DNA of 64,000 nucleotides from Nannocystis bainbridge (GTDB taxonomy: Bacteria > Myxococcota_A > Polyangia > Nannocystales > Nannocystaceae), in assembly GCF_028368995.1 (NCBI RefSeq), contig NZ_JAQNDL010000001.1, positions 3,374,001 through 3,438,000 of the forward strand. Reading direction: 5' to 3'. The notes under the pieces are model-generated. The model was not told the DNA's origin, ran no database searches, and saw nothing but the letters and a program-made list of their open reading frames with translations. Positions 23,761 to 33,471 of the stretch are shown here, in pieces (positions within the stretch are counted from its first letter, which is position 1; every line of letters starts with the position of its first letter). Both the position numbers and the translations under genes were made by a program.

Positions 23761-24668
23761 CGCTCCGCCTCACAGCGCTGGTGCTGCTGGCCTTCGCGCC
23801 TGGATGTGGCGCCCCTCATCGACCCGATCCACAGCAAGACAGTCGAGGAGCTCGCTCGATCATGACGAACCCCAAGGCCGAGACACTGAAGAGCAAGCTC
23901 GAGCTCGACAAGGTCGAGCTCACCGAACCCGCGCGAGGCGTCGAACTCGCGTGGACGACCGCGCTGGTGCGAGGTTTCCTGCCGGGCGCGAAGTGGGAGC
24001 TGCTGGGAGATACCACGCTCCCCGTCGAGCCCGGTGAAGCGATGCACAAGTGGATCTGGGGCGACGGGGCCGCCCGCCTCACCGTCGCGGTGTTCGTGTC
24101 GAGCGACGGTCCACTCGTCGCGCGCCGTCGACTCGTCACGCTCGCCACGGAGAACATGCGCCCGGACGTACCCTTCATCCGTGGTCCGGCAGATCTGGGC
24201 GATGTCTCGACGATCTTCGCCGTCCCACCCGCCTTCGCCCATCTGATCTGGGCTTACACGAACGTCTGCGTCGCCATCAAGACTCAGGACGCACCGGGCA
24301 TCGATGTGACGAACATCGCCGCAGCGATGCAAGAACACCTCGCCCGTCACGTCGTGCCACGAGTCAAGGGGGCGACGCCGCAGATCGAGCACGCGGAGCC
24401 GTCACTCAAGCAGGTGCCGGTCGGTACACCACTGACGATTCGGCTCCGGATGCGAAGCGAGGATGCTCCCCGCGAGCTGCAGGTCGCCATCAAGGAGCGT
24501 AACTCGACGCTCCGGATCGCCGGCGACCTGGGCCTCGTCACGACCTTGAGCGTCGACACGCCGGGGCCGCGGAAGCTGACCATGATGGTCGCCGACAAGA
24601 GTACCTTGCTGTCGACCTGGGCCAGCGTGATCTTCGAGGTCACGCCCCCGGCGCCGGTTAACGACTGA
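23757..24668 (+). CDS. Lipoprotein, candidate immunity protein of the type VI effector
   Basis: A 303-aa lipoprotein. ATG 23757 is chosen since ATGA couples it to the effector stop and it gives a good signal peptide (MTLRLTALVLLAFAPGC). After a short linker there are two domains: residues ~45-195 of alpha/beta type and ~210-300 of immunoglobulin-like beta type (PVGTPLTIRLRMRSED, GPRKLTMMVADKS). The periplasmic location fits neutralisation of an effector that works in the periplasm, which would agree with a cell-wall amidase. Similarity to a named immunity family is not evident. The 3' end overlaps the convergent ketosynthase-like gene by 11 bp. Confidence 0.65.
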   Translation: MTLRLTALVLLAFAPGCGAPHRPDPQQDSRGARSIMTNPKAETLKSKLELDKVELTEPARGVELAWTTALVRGFLPGAKWELLGDTTLPVEPGEAMHKWIWGDGAARLTVAVFVSSDGPLVARRRLVTLATENMRPDVPFIRGPADLGDVSTIFAVPPAFAHLIWAYTNVCVAIKTQDAPGIDVTNIAAAMQEHLARHVVPRVKGATPQIEHAEPSLKQVPVGTPLTIRLRMRSEDAPRELQVAIKERNSTLRIAGDLGLVTTLSVDTPGPRKLTMMVADKSTLLSTWASVIFEVTPPAPVND

Positions 24669-25704
24669 CGACGACCGCCGCCCGGGGCGCTCCCTCCGAG
24701 GCGCACCAGACGAGGCTCGAACCGGGGCTATCACCCCGCATGAGCTCCACCGCGGCGAGACCCAACAACACGGGGCCCGACGCCGCGCCCAGGTCGCCGA
24801 AGCAGTCGGCGGGGTGCCTCAGGTGCAGGCCGTCGCGGAACGCCGAGCTCGAGCGAATCGCGGCCACGCCCCACTCCTTCGCGCCGAAGCTCTCGCCGTT
24901 GAGGCTGCAGAATACGCTGCTGATCGAGGCATCGGGCGCTCCCGCGACCGCCGCACGGACAGCATCGGCGAGCCCGTCGCCGAGATGCGGCTCCTCGCTG
25001 CGGCGATGGCCCCGCTCCTCGCCGAGGCCAGGCGCAGCGACATGAGCGATGCCGACCGACTCCGGCGTCCTCCGCTGCGCCGAGAGCAGCAGAAACCCTG
25101 CCCCCTCGCCCGGCACGAAGCCATCCGTGACCCCGCAGGCATGCACCCGGCCCGCCCGATCCAGCAGTCCCAGCAGCTCCGGATCGACGTGACTGTCCAC
25201 CCCGCCGACGAGCACGTAGGGCTGTCCCTGCTCGTGCAGGAGCCGCGAGGCGTGCTCCAACACGGCGATGCCCCCTGCACGGCCCTGGAAGGCCGTCGAG
25301 CTGTGCTCGCGGCTGAATGTCACGTTCGTCTGGACCCGGAGCTGCATCAAGAATTCCGCCCCGATCGCCGCTTCCTCTGCCGCGTAGGGCTCGGGACCGA
25401 CGAGCAGGAGAGGAATGGTGTCGACTCGAGCGACCGGTGACACGGCCTCCCGGAGCGCGCGCGTGGCCAGCCGCAGCATGCGCTGGTGTCGCCTCGACAG
25501 TCGCCTGTTCCGCGCCAGCTCCGGAGCGAGCGGCGGAAGGTGCTCGTCCTCCAGGAAGGCGACGATCATCGGCTCCCCCTTGGAGTTCCAGAACGAGCTC
25601 TCGCGCTGGCGGCTGATGCCCGCCCGCACGGCCGCCGCTGTCGCCGCGGCCTTGAGTCCCACGGCCGTGATCACACCCACTTGGTGGACCCAAGCGCCTG
25701 TCAT
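24658..25704 (-). CDS. Beta-ketoacyl synthase-like protein lacking the catalytic Cys
   Basis: A 348-aa thiolase-fold protein. Ketosynthase landmarks remain: VLVGGVDSHVDPE, GFVPGEGAGFLLL and a HPADCFGDLGAASG segment in the position of the second active-site His region. At the nucleophile position, where active enzymes have a Cys, the sequence reads SSTAFQGRAGG, so it should not condense acyl chains. Such inactive ketosynthase-like proteins are seen in type VI cargo loci next to DUF2169 genes; their job is unclear, possibly acyl binding or effector handling. ATGA at 25701-25704 couples it to the DUF2169 gene. The longer frame to 25794 is not needed. Confidence 0.75.
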   Translation of the reverse strand: MTGAWVHQVGVITAVGLKAAATAAAVRAGISRQRESSFWNSKGEPMIVAFLEDEHLPPLAPELARNRRLSRRHQRMLRLATRALREAVSPVARVDTIPLLLVGPEPYAAEEAAIGAEFLMQLRVQTNVTFSREHSSTAFQGRAGGIAVLEHASRLLHEQGQPYVLVGGVDSHVDPELLGLLDRAGRVHACGVTDGFVPGEGAGFLLLSAQRRTPESVGIAHVAAPGLGEERGHRRSEEPHLGDGLADAVRAAVAGAPDASISSVFCSLNGESFGAKEWGVAAIRSSSAFRDGLHLRHPADCFGDLGAASGPVLLGLAAVELMRGDSPGSSLVWCASEGAPRAAVVVSR

Positions 25705-26714
25705 GCCAGCCTCAACTCTTCCAGCCACAGCGTGGCTCGCTCGATCTGCAGCACCCGCTTGTCGCACGATGTCGCGGCTCGCCAGACCATGCACAATCGC
25801 CGCGCGTCCGGCTCGATCAGCACCGTCTCGAGCTCCGGCCGCAACGTTCTCCTATCACCAGCGATCCTCACTTCGATGAAGAAGCGACAGATCGGCAGGA
25901 GACAACGCAGCGGTCCCTCCACAGCGGCGTTCTCGAGCCGCACCGCCTCGCCGCCTCGCAGATATCCGGGGGCACGGAGGACCTCGGGCGCCACGTTGAA
26001 GAACCGCGGGTCGAAGTCATGCGGGAGATAAGGGGCGCGGTGACGATGCCATGCCTCGTCGTAGGTGCCTGCGCACTCCCTCCGCGGCGACCAGGCGGGG
26101 GCCACGGGTGCGAAACACGCCGGGATGGCGGCATCGCCGGCTCCCAATACCGGCGACCGAGGATCCTCCAAATTGGGCAGCAGCAACCCCTTCATGGCCC
26201 GCCCGCGAGCCCCGCGGAATCCTCGTCCGACTGGGTTTCGCGGCTCGTCACGCGGCGGGCCCTGCTCGGGCACGTAGCAGCCCCCGAACGCACGCTCGTA
26301 AACCAACGGCATGGCGACGAAGGGCACCGGCGTGGTGGCCCGCGACAGCGAGGCTGCCCCGGTCCAGAAGCGGTCGCCGACCACGCGGACGGCTCGGCGA
26401 ACGTCCGCGACCGCGAATTCGACCATCAGTTCACTCACCGCCTCGCCGCGAGGCGCGTGGGCTTGGCCGACGAGGAGCACGTCCGTGGATGGCTTGGTGG
26501 GGTGGCGATCTGCGGGATAGCGAATGCTCGACTGTCCGGGCTCGCCCCAATACACGTCACTGGCGTGCAGCGGTACCTGTTCCTCGGCGACGCGCAAAGG
26601 GCTGCCGAGCTCGAAGCTCGCCTTCACCGCCACATAGACCGTATCGACGCCGCGAACATCCGGAAGGACGTCGAGCCCGGCGCTGAACGGCGTGTTGTTG
26701 GTGACCTGCAGCAT
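25701..26714 (-). CDS. DUF2169 type VI secretion adaptor
   Basis: A 337-aa protein of the DUF2169 family, whose members bind PAAR-like tips and load effectors. Family features: N-terminal MLQVTNNTPFSAGLDVLPDVRG, VYVAVKASFEL, SSIRYPADRHPTKPSTDVLLVGQAHAP, and the C-terminal region of LVYERAFGG. The ATG directly follows the stop of the EF-Tu-like gene (TGAATG), so transcription probably runs through from that gene. Together with the DUF4150 tip and effector on the other strand it completes the loading set. Confidence 0.85.
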   Translation of the reverse strand: MLQVTNNTPFSAGLDVLPDVRGVDTVYVAVKASFELGSPLRVAEEQVPLHASDVYWGEPGQSSIRYPADRHPTKPSTDVLLVGQAHAPRGEAVSELMVEFAVADVRRAVRVVGDRFWTGAASLSRATTPVPFVAMPLVYERAFGGCYVPEQGPPRDEPRNPVGRGFRGARGRAMKGLLLPNLEDPRSPVLGAGDAAIPACFAPVAPAWSPRRECAGTYDEAWHRHRAPYLPHDFDPRFFNVAPEVLRAPGYLRGGEAVRLENAAVEGPLRCLLPICRFFIEVRIAGDRRTLRPELETVLIEPDARRLCMVWRAATSCDKRVLQIERATLWLEELRLA

Positions 26715-26766
26715 TCAGGACCGCACGTCGAGCACGCGCCCCATCCCAGCCGTCCCGGCCCAGCGC
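26715..26766. repeat. Right copy of the 43-bp direct repeat, the native 3' end of the EF-Tu-like gene
   Basis: This copy is complete and in frame: it encodes the last residues WAGTAGMGRVLDVRS of the GTPase. The left copy at 22077 lacks 9 bp (three residues). The pair brackets exactly the five type VI cargo genes. Confidence 0.85.
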
Positions 26767-28001
26767 GCTCGTTCGCCTGCCGGCAGCAGCGGCCCCTGAG
26801 TGCCGTCGCGCAGCAGGAACGGCATCCCGCGCTCGACGTACACCGGATGCACCAATTCGACCGTCACCGTCGCCCCCTCGCCCGGCGCGATCGTCTCCTG
26901 CGCGACCACGTCGAAGCGCCCCGCCACCACAGTCGTCCCGAACAGCAGCAGCCCGACGTGGCCGCTGCGGATCGGAGTACGGCGGCCGTGCTCCTCGGTC
27001 GCCAGCAGCTCGAGGTGCGCCGTCAGCGAGCGCACCGCCCTCGTCCCCGGGTTCACCAGCGCCTGGCCCGAGTGCAGCAGCCCGACGTTCAGCGCCTGCC
27101 CTGGCCGCACCAGTCGCACCCCGACGAACTCGCCCGCCTGCGCGCGCTCGACCTTGCGGTGGTTCATCTCGAGCTTCGACACCTGCACCTCGAGCGGCTC
27201 GCCGAAGCCCGCGACCACCAGCGTGTCTCCCGGGCGCACCTGCCCGCGACGCACCCGCCCGTCGATCACCAGCCCCTCGTGGTTGGACCAGCGCGGATAC
27301 ACGTGATCGAAGTACAGCAGCGGCGGGCCCTGCACCGTGTGTTCGGGGACCTGCAGCTCCAGCTCGAGCACCTCGAGCAGATCGGAGATGCACCCCTCCC
27401 AGCGCTGGCGATCGTCCGCCTGCGGCGCCGCGGCGCCGCGGATGATGCGGGTCCCGTCGCCGTCGAAGCCGCAGCGGATCAGCAGTTCGCGCACGTCCTG
27501 CTCGACCAGGTCGAGCCACTCGGCGTCGGCCACGAGGTCGCACTTGTTGAGGAACACCACGATCTGCGACAGCCCGAACGCGCGCGCCAGCAGCAGGTGC
27601 TCGTGCGTCTGCGGCTCCACCCCCTTCGGCCCCGACACCACCAGGATCAGCGCGTCGACCAGCGCCTGGGCCCGCGCCGCGTTCTTCAGCCACGGCCGCC
27701 AGCCGGGGCTGTCGACGTGGACGAAGTCGCGGTGCTCCGTCGCGTAGCGGACCTCGCCCGCCGCGATCGTCCGCGTCTCGAGCCAGCCCTTCTCCCGGTG
27801 ATGGTCGCCGTGCCACGCTCGCCACAGCCCACCGCGCCGGTCGAGCTCGGGCACCGTCACCGCCTTGACCGCCCCCTGCGTGCGGCGCGACAGCAGCTCC
27901 GTGATCGCGCAGGTCAGCGACGTCTTGCCGCATTGATGATGGCCGATGGTGCCGACGGCGAGCGTCGGTCGGTTCGGGGCGACGTGAGCAGCGTCGGACA
28001 T
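26715..28001 (-). CDS. Divergent EF-Tu-like translational GTPase
   Basis: A 428-aa protein with all three EF-Tu domains. The P-loop is GHHQCGKTSL (EF-Tu: GHVDHGKT), NKCD is present for guanine, and domain II/III motifs remain (VSKLEMNHRKVERAQAGEFVGVRL, VKAVTVPELD). The switch II motif DCPGH of true EF-Tu is DSPGW, so the catalytic His is Trp; hydrolysis may be slow or absent. It is therefore a specialised paralogue, not the housekeeping factor. Start ATG 28001 (MSDAAHVAP) is preferred to 28016. It is followed without a gap by the DUF2169 gene. It might be an EF-Tu decoy or factor-tolerant copy; that is inference. Confidence 0.8.
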   Translation of the reverse strand: MSDAAHVAPNRPTLAVGTIGHHQCGKTSLTCAITELLSRRTQGAVKAVTVPELDRRGGLWRAWHGDHHREKGWLETRTIAAGEVRYATEHRDFVHVDSPGWRPWLKNAARAQALVDALILVVSGPKGVEPQTHEHLLLARAFGLSQIVVFLNKCDLVADAEWLDLVEQDVRELLIRCGFDGDGTRIIRGAAAPQADDRQRWEGCISDLLEVLELELQVPEHTVQGPPLLYFDHVYPRWSNHEGLVIDGRVRRGQVRPGDTLVVAGFGEPLEVQVSKLEMNHRKVERAQAGEFVGVRLVRPGQALNVGLLHSGQALVNPGTRAVRSLTAHLELLATEEHGRRTPIRSGHVGLLLFGTTVVAGRFDVVAQETIAPGEGATVTVELVHPVYVERGMPFLLRDGTQGPLLPAGERARWAGTAGMGRVLDVRS

Positions 28002-28059
28002 ACGGCCCGCGATCATAGCCGCAGGAGCACGCCGGCGTCGCGGTCATTTTCGCCCGGCG

Positions 28060-28113
28060 ACATGTCCGAACGAACATGTCCCTTAGGACATGAACATGTC
28101 CCTGAGGACATGT
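28060..28113. repeat. Cluster of three ACATGTCC hairpins
   Basis: Imperfect pair at 28060-28080, CATGTCC-CTTA-GGACATG at 28075-28092, and perfect ACATGTCC-CTGA-GGACATGT at 28094-28113. They fill the gap between the 5' end of the EF-Tu-like gene and the 3' end of the methyltransferase gene; the last could terminate the latter. Confidence 0.8.
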
Positions 28114-28134
28114 ACTTTACGCCACTTTCCGCCC

Positions 28135-28941
28135 TCACCCCCGCGGCGCGCCGACCAGCCACGTCACGCGCATCGGGCTGCGGCCGAGCGGCTCCGACTC
28201 GATCTGCCACGCGTAGTCCTCCGCTCCGGGCACCGTCGCCAGCAGCTCGCGCAGCTCGTCGGGCGAGTACACCCGCAGGCACGACACCACCCCGTCCCAC
28301 GTCGCCACGAACGGGATCGCCGGCACCAGCCACGTCCACGCCAGCCGCGACAGGCGGAGCGGGCGGATGAACGGCGACGTCGCCAGCACCCCGAGGCTCG
28401 TCACCATGCACGTGGCGATCGACGCCGGGTATCTGCCGACGCCCTCGAACGCCGCGATCCCGCGCCGCTGCGCCACCGCGTCGGCGAGGATCGCCCGCGC
28501 CTGCGCCGGCCGGAAGTGATGGAAGGCGTTGCACAGCACGCGGAACCCGGCGAGCTCGGCCGGGACCGCCGTCGCGTCGACCGGGCGCGGCTCGTGCACG
28601 ATCCGCCCCGGCACCGTCGAGGCCGCTGCGAGCATCGCCTCCGCGTTCGGGAACAGGTCGGTGAGGCGCACGCGCACTGGCACCCCGCGGCGGTCGAGCT
28701 CGCTGATCAATGTCGGCAGCGGCCCTGCCGAGCCCGAGCACAGGTCGAGCAGCTCGCGCTCCCCGGTGCTGCGCAGCGCGGCCGCGAGGGCGTCGCAGAA
28801 GCCCTGGTACGGCCGCGGATCGAGGTTGCCGATGAAGTTGAGGTAGCCCGTCACGCCGTCGCGGATCGCCCGCGGCAGCCACGGCTGATCCTCGATCTCG
28901 AACCCGTGTCGTCGTCGACCCAGCACGCCCTGTCCCGTCAT
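28135..28941 (-). CDS. Class I SAM-dependent methyltransferase
   Basis: A 268-aa methyltransferase. Motif I is LLDLCSGSAGPLP (residues ~64-76), with the acidic strand after it (VRVRLTDLFPN) and VLCNAFHHFRP in the place of motif IV. A hydrophobic patch (LSRLAWTWLVPAIPFVATW) near residue 200 may sit at a membrane or form the acceptor pocket. The substrate is unknown. It is a lone gene, upstream of the EF-Tu-like gene on the same strand with a hairpin cluster between. Confidence 0.8.
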   Translation of the reverse strand: MTGQGVLGRRRHGFEIEDQPWLPRAIRDGVTGYLNFIGNLDPRPYQGFCDALAAALRSTGERELLDLCSGSAGPLPTLISELDRRGVPVRVRLTDLFPNAEAMLAAASTVPGRIVHEPRPVDATAVPAELAGFRVLCNAFHHFRPAQARAILADAVAQRRGIAAFEGVGRYPASIATCMVTSLGVLATSPFIRPLRLSRLAWTWLVPAIPFVATWDGVVSCLRVYSPDELRELLATVPGAEDYAWQIESEPLGRSPMRVTWLVGAPRG

Positions 28942-29243
28942 CGCCGTCTCCTCGCTGGCGAAATTTAGACCGTCTCGCGGGCGCCGCGGGTTCGTCGCTG
29001 CGATCTGTCTTTGAGGACAGCCCTTTACCTTTGCTCCGCCTCCGACCCCAGGTCTCGGACCCGCTCGCTGCAGAATTCGGGCGCTATCGCGCCGGTTTCA
29101 CCTGACCGGGGGCGCGCGGCCTCGCGGCTCGAGATTGCCCGTCCGCCAACGCACGACAAGTCGGCCTTCCGCGAGGACGCGCGGTTGTGTAGCGTGCGGT
29201 CAGGGTCGCACGCTGCGCCCGGAAATTTCCCTGCGGAGACAAC
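28942..29243. other. Divergent intergenic region with hairpin 29005-29020
   Basis: About 300 bp between the methyltransferase (left) and the Cys-rich lipoprotein (right). It holds CTGTC-6-GACAG at 29005-29020 and presumably both promoters. A GCGGAGACA stretch just before ATG 29244 is a weak RBS. Nothing else is seen. Confidence 0.35.
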
Positions 29244-29939
29244 ATGACCATGCGTACGCTTACTTCCTTCTCCCTGATGTCGGTCCTCGCGCTTGGCCTC
29301 GCGGCCTGCGGTGATGATGGCAAGCCGAACCTGACGACCGCCACCACGGCGACCACGCCCGGCACCACCAACACCACCAACACGACCAACAACAACACGA
29401 CCGACAGCACGGACACCGACGCCACGGCGACCGAGACCGACGGCACCGAGACCGACGGCACCGCGAGCGAGAGCACCGCGACCGAGACCGCCTCGAGCAC
29501 GCCGACGACGACCGAGGAGCCGGTCACCACGACCGAGACCAGCGTCACCTCCGAGACCACCGTCGAGCCGGAGACCACCACCTCGACCACCGTCGAGCCG
29601 GAGACGACCACCACCGAAGGCACCACCGACGACACCACCGGCGGCGGCGGCGGCGAGTACCAGGCTTGCGGCGCGATGGGCGAGTGCCCGGCGGGTTCGG
29701 ACTGCCTCGAGCTGATGGGCATCGAGGGCAGCTTCTGCTCGCCGATGTGCGACGGCATGGCGTGCCCGCCGACCGGCGCCGACGCGCAGGGCCAGTGCGT
29801 GCTGAGCATGGGCATGGGCGACCCGACCTACTGCGCGGCCCTCTGCCCGCCCGGTGACGCCGACGCCTGCCCCGAAGGCACGACCTGCAAGGAAGTCCCG
29901 GACCAGCCGATGCCGATCGGCATCTGCACCGCGCCCTGA
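29244..29939 (+). CDS. Thr-rich lipoprotein with Cys-rich C-terminal domain
   Basis: A 231-aa lipoprotein: signal MTMRTLTSFSLMSVLALGLAAC, then about 110 residues of Thr, Ser, Glu and Asp ending in GGGGG, then a 95-residue domain with twelve cysteines (CGAMGECPAGSDCLEL, CSPMCDGMACPPTG, CAALCPPGDADACPEGTTC). Regular Cys spacing indicates a disulfide-rich, EGF/DUF-like surface module. Function unknown; the plan is the same as other lipoproteins in this window. A second in-frame ATG lies 6 bp inside. Confidence 0.8.
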   Translation: MTMRTLTSFSLMSVLALGLAACGDDGKPNLTTATTATTPGTTNTTNTTNNNTTDSTDTDATATETDGTETDGTASESTATETASSTPTTTEEPVTTTETSVTSETTVEPETTTSTTVEPETTTTEGTTDDTTGGGGGEYQACGAMGECPAGSDCLELMGIEGSFCSPMCDGMACPPTGADAQGQCVLSMGMGDPTYCAALCPPGDADACPEGTTCKEVPDQPMPIGICTAP

Positions 29940-30113
29940 GTGCGCACGGTCGCCCCGCGCGACCACGCCCGCTTGCGCGAGGCCACGAGTTCGCATAGCT
30001 TCGTGGCCTCGGAGTCGGCCCATGCGTGTCTCTCCACATACACGAGCCTGAGTTCCGGATCGCTTCGGCGGTCCGGTCCCGTGTGTGTGCATTGAGTCCG
30101 CAAAGAGCCACTC

Positions 30114-30566
30114 ATGAATCGTCACCGAGACCGCCGGCGCCGTCGCGCGCCGGCCACAACTGAATATTCGCAGTCTCCTCATTCGCTCCCGGGCGACGTG
30201 GACCCCGCCGTGTTGTTCGGCGCGGCCCTCCCGTCGCAGGCGCGACGCAAGCTCGACCAGCTGTCGCGGCAGGTCGAGGAGCGCCTCTCGCTGGTGCTCG
30301 CCGGCGAGATCGACGACCCGCACGTCGCGGCGCTGACCCTGCTCGGCGTCGAGCCCGAGCCCGGCAGCGGCAACCTGGTCGTCGTCCTGGCCCTGCCGGT
30401 CGGCGCCGGCGGCGACGAGGCGCAGGTCGTGATGCGCCGCCTCGACGCCCTGCGCGCCTACCTACGCGCCGAGATCGCCGGCGCCATCCACCGCAAGCGC
30501 ACCCCGAACCTGGTGTTCCGGCTGGTGCCTTCGCCGCTCGCCCGCGACGAGGAGGTGGAGCCATGA
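30114..30566 (+). CDS. RbfA-like protein, partner of RtcB
   Basis: A 150-aa protein with the ribosome-binding factor A (KH-fold) layout: RRKLDQLSRQVEERLSLVLAGEIDDPHVAALTLLGVEPE near the start, then LVVVLALPV, a helix (MRRLDALRAYLRAEIAGAI) and the final RKRTPNLVFRLVP, which matches the RbfA R..P.L.F ending. A basic leader (MNRHRDRRRRRAP) precedes it. It overlaps RtcB by ATGA, so it is more likely a specialised RbfA paralogue used in RNA or ribosome repair than the housekeeping copy, which normally sits with infB or truB. Confidence 0.75.
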   Translation: MNRHRDRRRRRAPATTEYSQSPHSLPGDVDPAVLFGAALPSQARRKLDQLSRQVEERLSLVLAGEIDDPHVAALTLLGVEPEPGSGNLVVVLALPVGAGGDEAQVVMRRLDALRAYLRAEIAGAIHRKRTPNLVFRLVPSPLARDEEVEP

Positions 30567-31726
30567 CGGCGAACTCCACCGTCGCAAACGGCGAGGGCGC
30601 CGCGCCGGCGAGCCTCACCCGCTTCGTCGCCGAGCCGCCGCCGCGCGCCGTCACCGACGCGCTCGAACGCCTGCGTCACCTCGGCGACGTCGCCCGCATC
30701 GCCGTCATGCCCGACGTGCACCTCGCCGAGGGCGTGTGCGTCGGCACCGTCGTCGCCACCCGCACCCTGCTGTTGCCCGCGGCCGTCGGCGGCGACATCG
30801 GCTGCGGCATGGCGGCCGTCGCCTGCGACGTCGAGGCCAGCGCGCTGGACGACGCCCACACCGCCGCCGCCGTCCTGGTCGGCCTCCAGCGCGCGATCCC
30901 GGCGCTGCGCCACCCGGGCGGCCAGCACCCGCTGCCGCCCGCGCTGGCCGGGCGCCCGCTGTCCGCCCCGTCGCTGCGCTCCGAGCAGCGGCGCACGGCC
31001 GGCCTGCAGCTCGGCACGCTCGGTCGCGGCAACCACTTCCTCGAGCTGCAGGCCGACGAAGACGACCGGCTGTGGTTGATGGTGCACAGCGGCTCGCGCG
31101 GGATGGGCACGGCGATCCGCGACCACCACGACGCGCTCGCCAGCCCGGTCGGCGCCGGCCTGCGTGGGCTCGTCGCTGCCAGCCCCGAGGGCGCGGCCTA
31201 CCTGGGCGACATGCAGTGGGCCCTCGACTACGCCGAGGCCAACCGGGCCGCCCTGGCCGCTCGCGCCGCCGAGGTCTTGGGGACATGTCTCAAAGCGCAT
31301 GTCCTCATGGACACGTGGATCTCCTGCCACCACAACTTCGTCCGCCGCGAGCCGCTGGGCGACGAATCGCTATGGGTCCACCGCAAGGGGGCCGTGTCGG
31401 CGCGGGCAGACGAGCCGGGCATCGTGCCCGGCTCGATGGGCGCGCCGAGCTACCACACGTGCGGCCGCGGCGAGGTCGCGGGCCTGTGCTCGAGCGCGCA
31501 CGGGGCCGGGCGCGCGATGAGCCGCGGTGAAGCGCGCCGACACATCCGCGCCGGTGACGTCGTGGCCCAGATGCGCGGCGTATGGTTCGACCACCGGGCC
31601 GCCGACGCCCTCCGCGACGAGGCGCCGGCGGCCTACAAGGACATCGGCGCGGTCATGCGAGCCCAGCGCGCCCTGACCCGCGTGGTCCGCCGATTGCGGC
31701 CGCTGCTGAGCTTCAAGGCCGCGTAA
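30563..31726 (+). CDS. rtcB: RtcB-family RNA ligase
   Basis: A 387-aa 3'-phosphate RNA ligase that joins 2',3'-cyclic-phosphate or 3'-phosphate ends to 5'-OH ends using GTP and Mn. Motifs: PDVHLAEG (50-57), GDIGCGM with the metal Cys (78-82), GRGNHFLE, VHSGSRG, CHHNFV, HRKGAVSA, PGSMG, and SSAHGAGRAMSR with the His that carries GMP. It is shorter than E. coli RtcB. Residues ~240-249 (GTCLKAHVLM) look like an in-frame insertion made from a dispersed hairpin copy at 31281-31303. Coupled to the RbfA-like gene upstream, together suggesting repair of cleaved rRNA or tRNA. Confidence 0.88.
   Translation: MTANSTVANGEGAAPASLTRFVAEPPPRAVTDALERLRHLGDVARIAVMPDVHLAEGVCVGTVVATRTLLLPAAVGGDIGCGMAAVACDVEASALDDAHTAAAVLVGLQRAIPALRHPGGQHPLPPALAGRPLSAPSLRSEQRRTAGLQLGTLGRGNHFLELQADEDDRLWLMVHSGSRGMGTAIRDHHDALASPVGAGLRGLVAASPEGAAYLGDMQWALDYAEANRAALAARAAEVLGTCLKAHVLMDTWISCHHNFVRREPLGDESLWVHRKGAVSARADEPGIVPGSMGAPSYHTCGRGEVAGLCSSAHGAGRAMSRGEARRHIRAGDVVAQMRGVWFDHRAADALRDEAPAAYKDIGAVMRAQRALTRVVRRLRPLLSFKAA
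31281..31303 (+). repeat. ACATGTCC hairpin-family copy inside rtcB
   Basis: GGACATG, 10-nt loop, CATGTCC. It lies in frame in the RtcB coding sequence just before the conserved CHHNFV segment and encodes residues that have no counterpart in the usual RtcB spacing. Confidence 0.55.
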
Positions 31727-31782
31727 TCACCACACCCGCGCGGCGCGCTCCGACCCCGGGGCGCGCCGCGATCGTTTCGCCC

Positions 31783-33402
<1,620 letters not shown>

Positions 33403-33471
33403 GCCGCGATCATACTGCCGCGCGCGAGCGTCGGTGCCAGGGCCGACCCGACCTCGCGCGCGCGCCGACGA

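Noticed and set aside
28021..28882. Small ORFs with CPxGHV-like peptides near hairpin clusters
   Set aside because: They are translations of the repeated hairpin DNA, not genes of their own.
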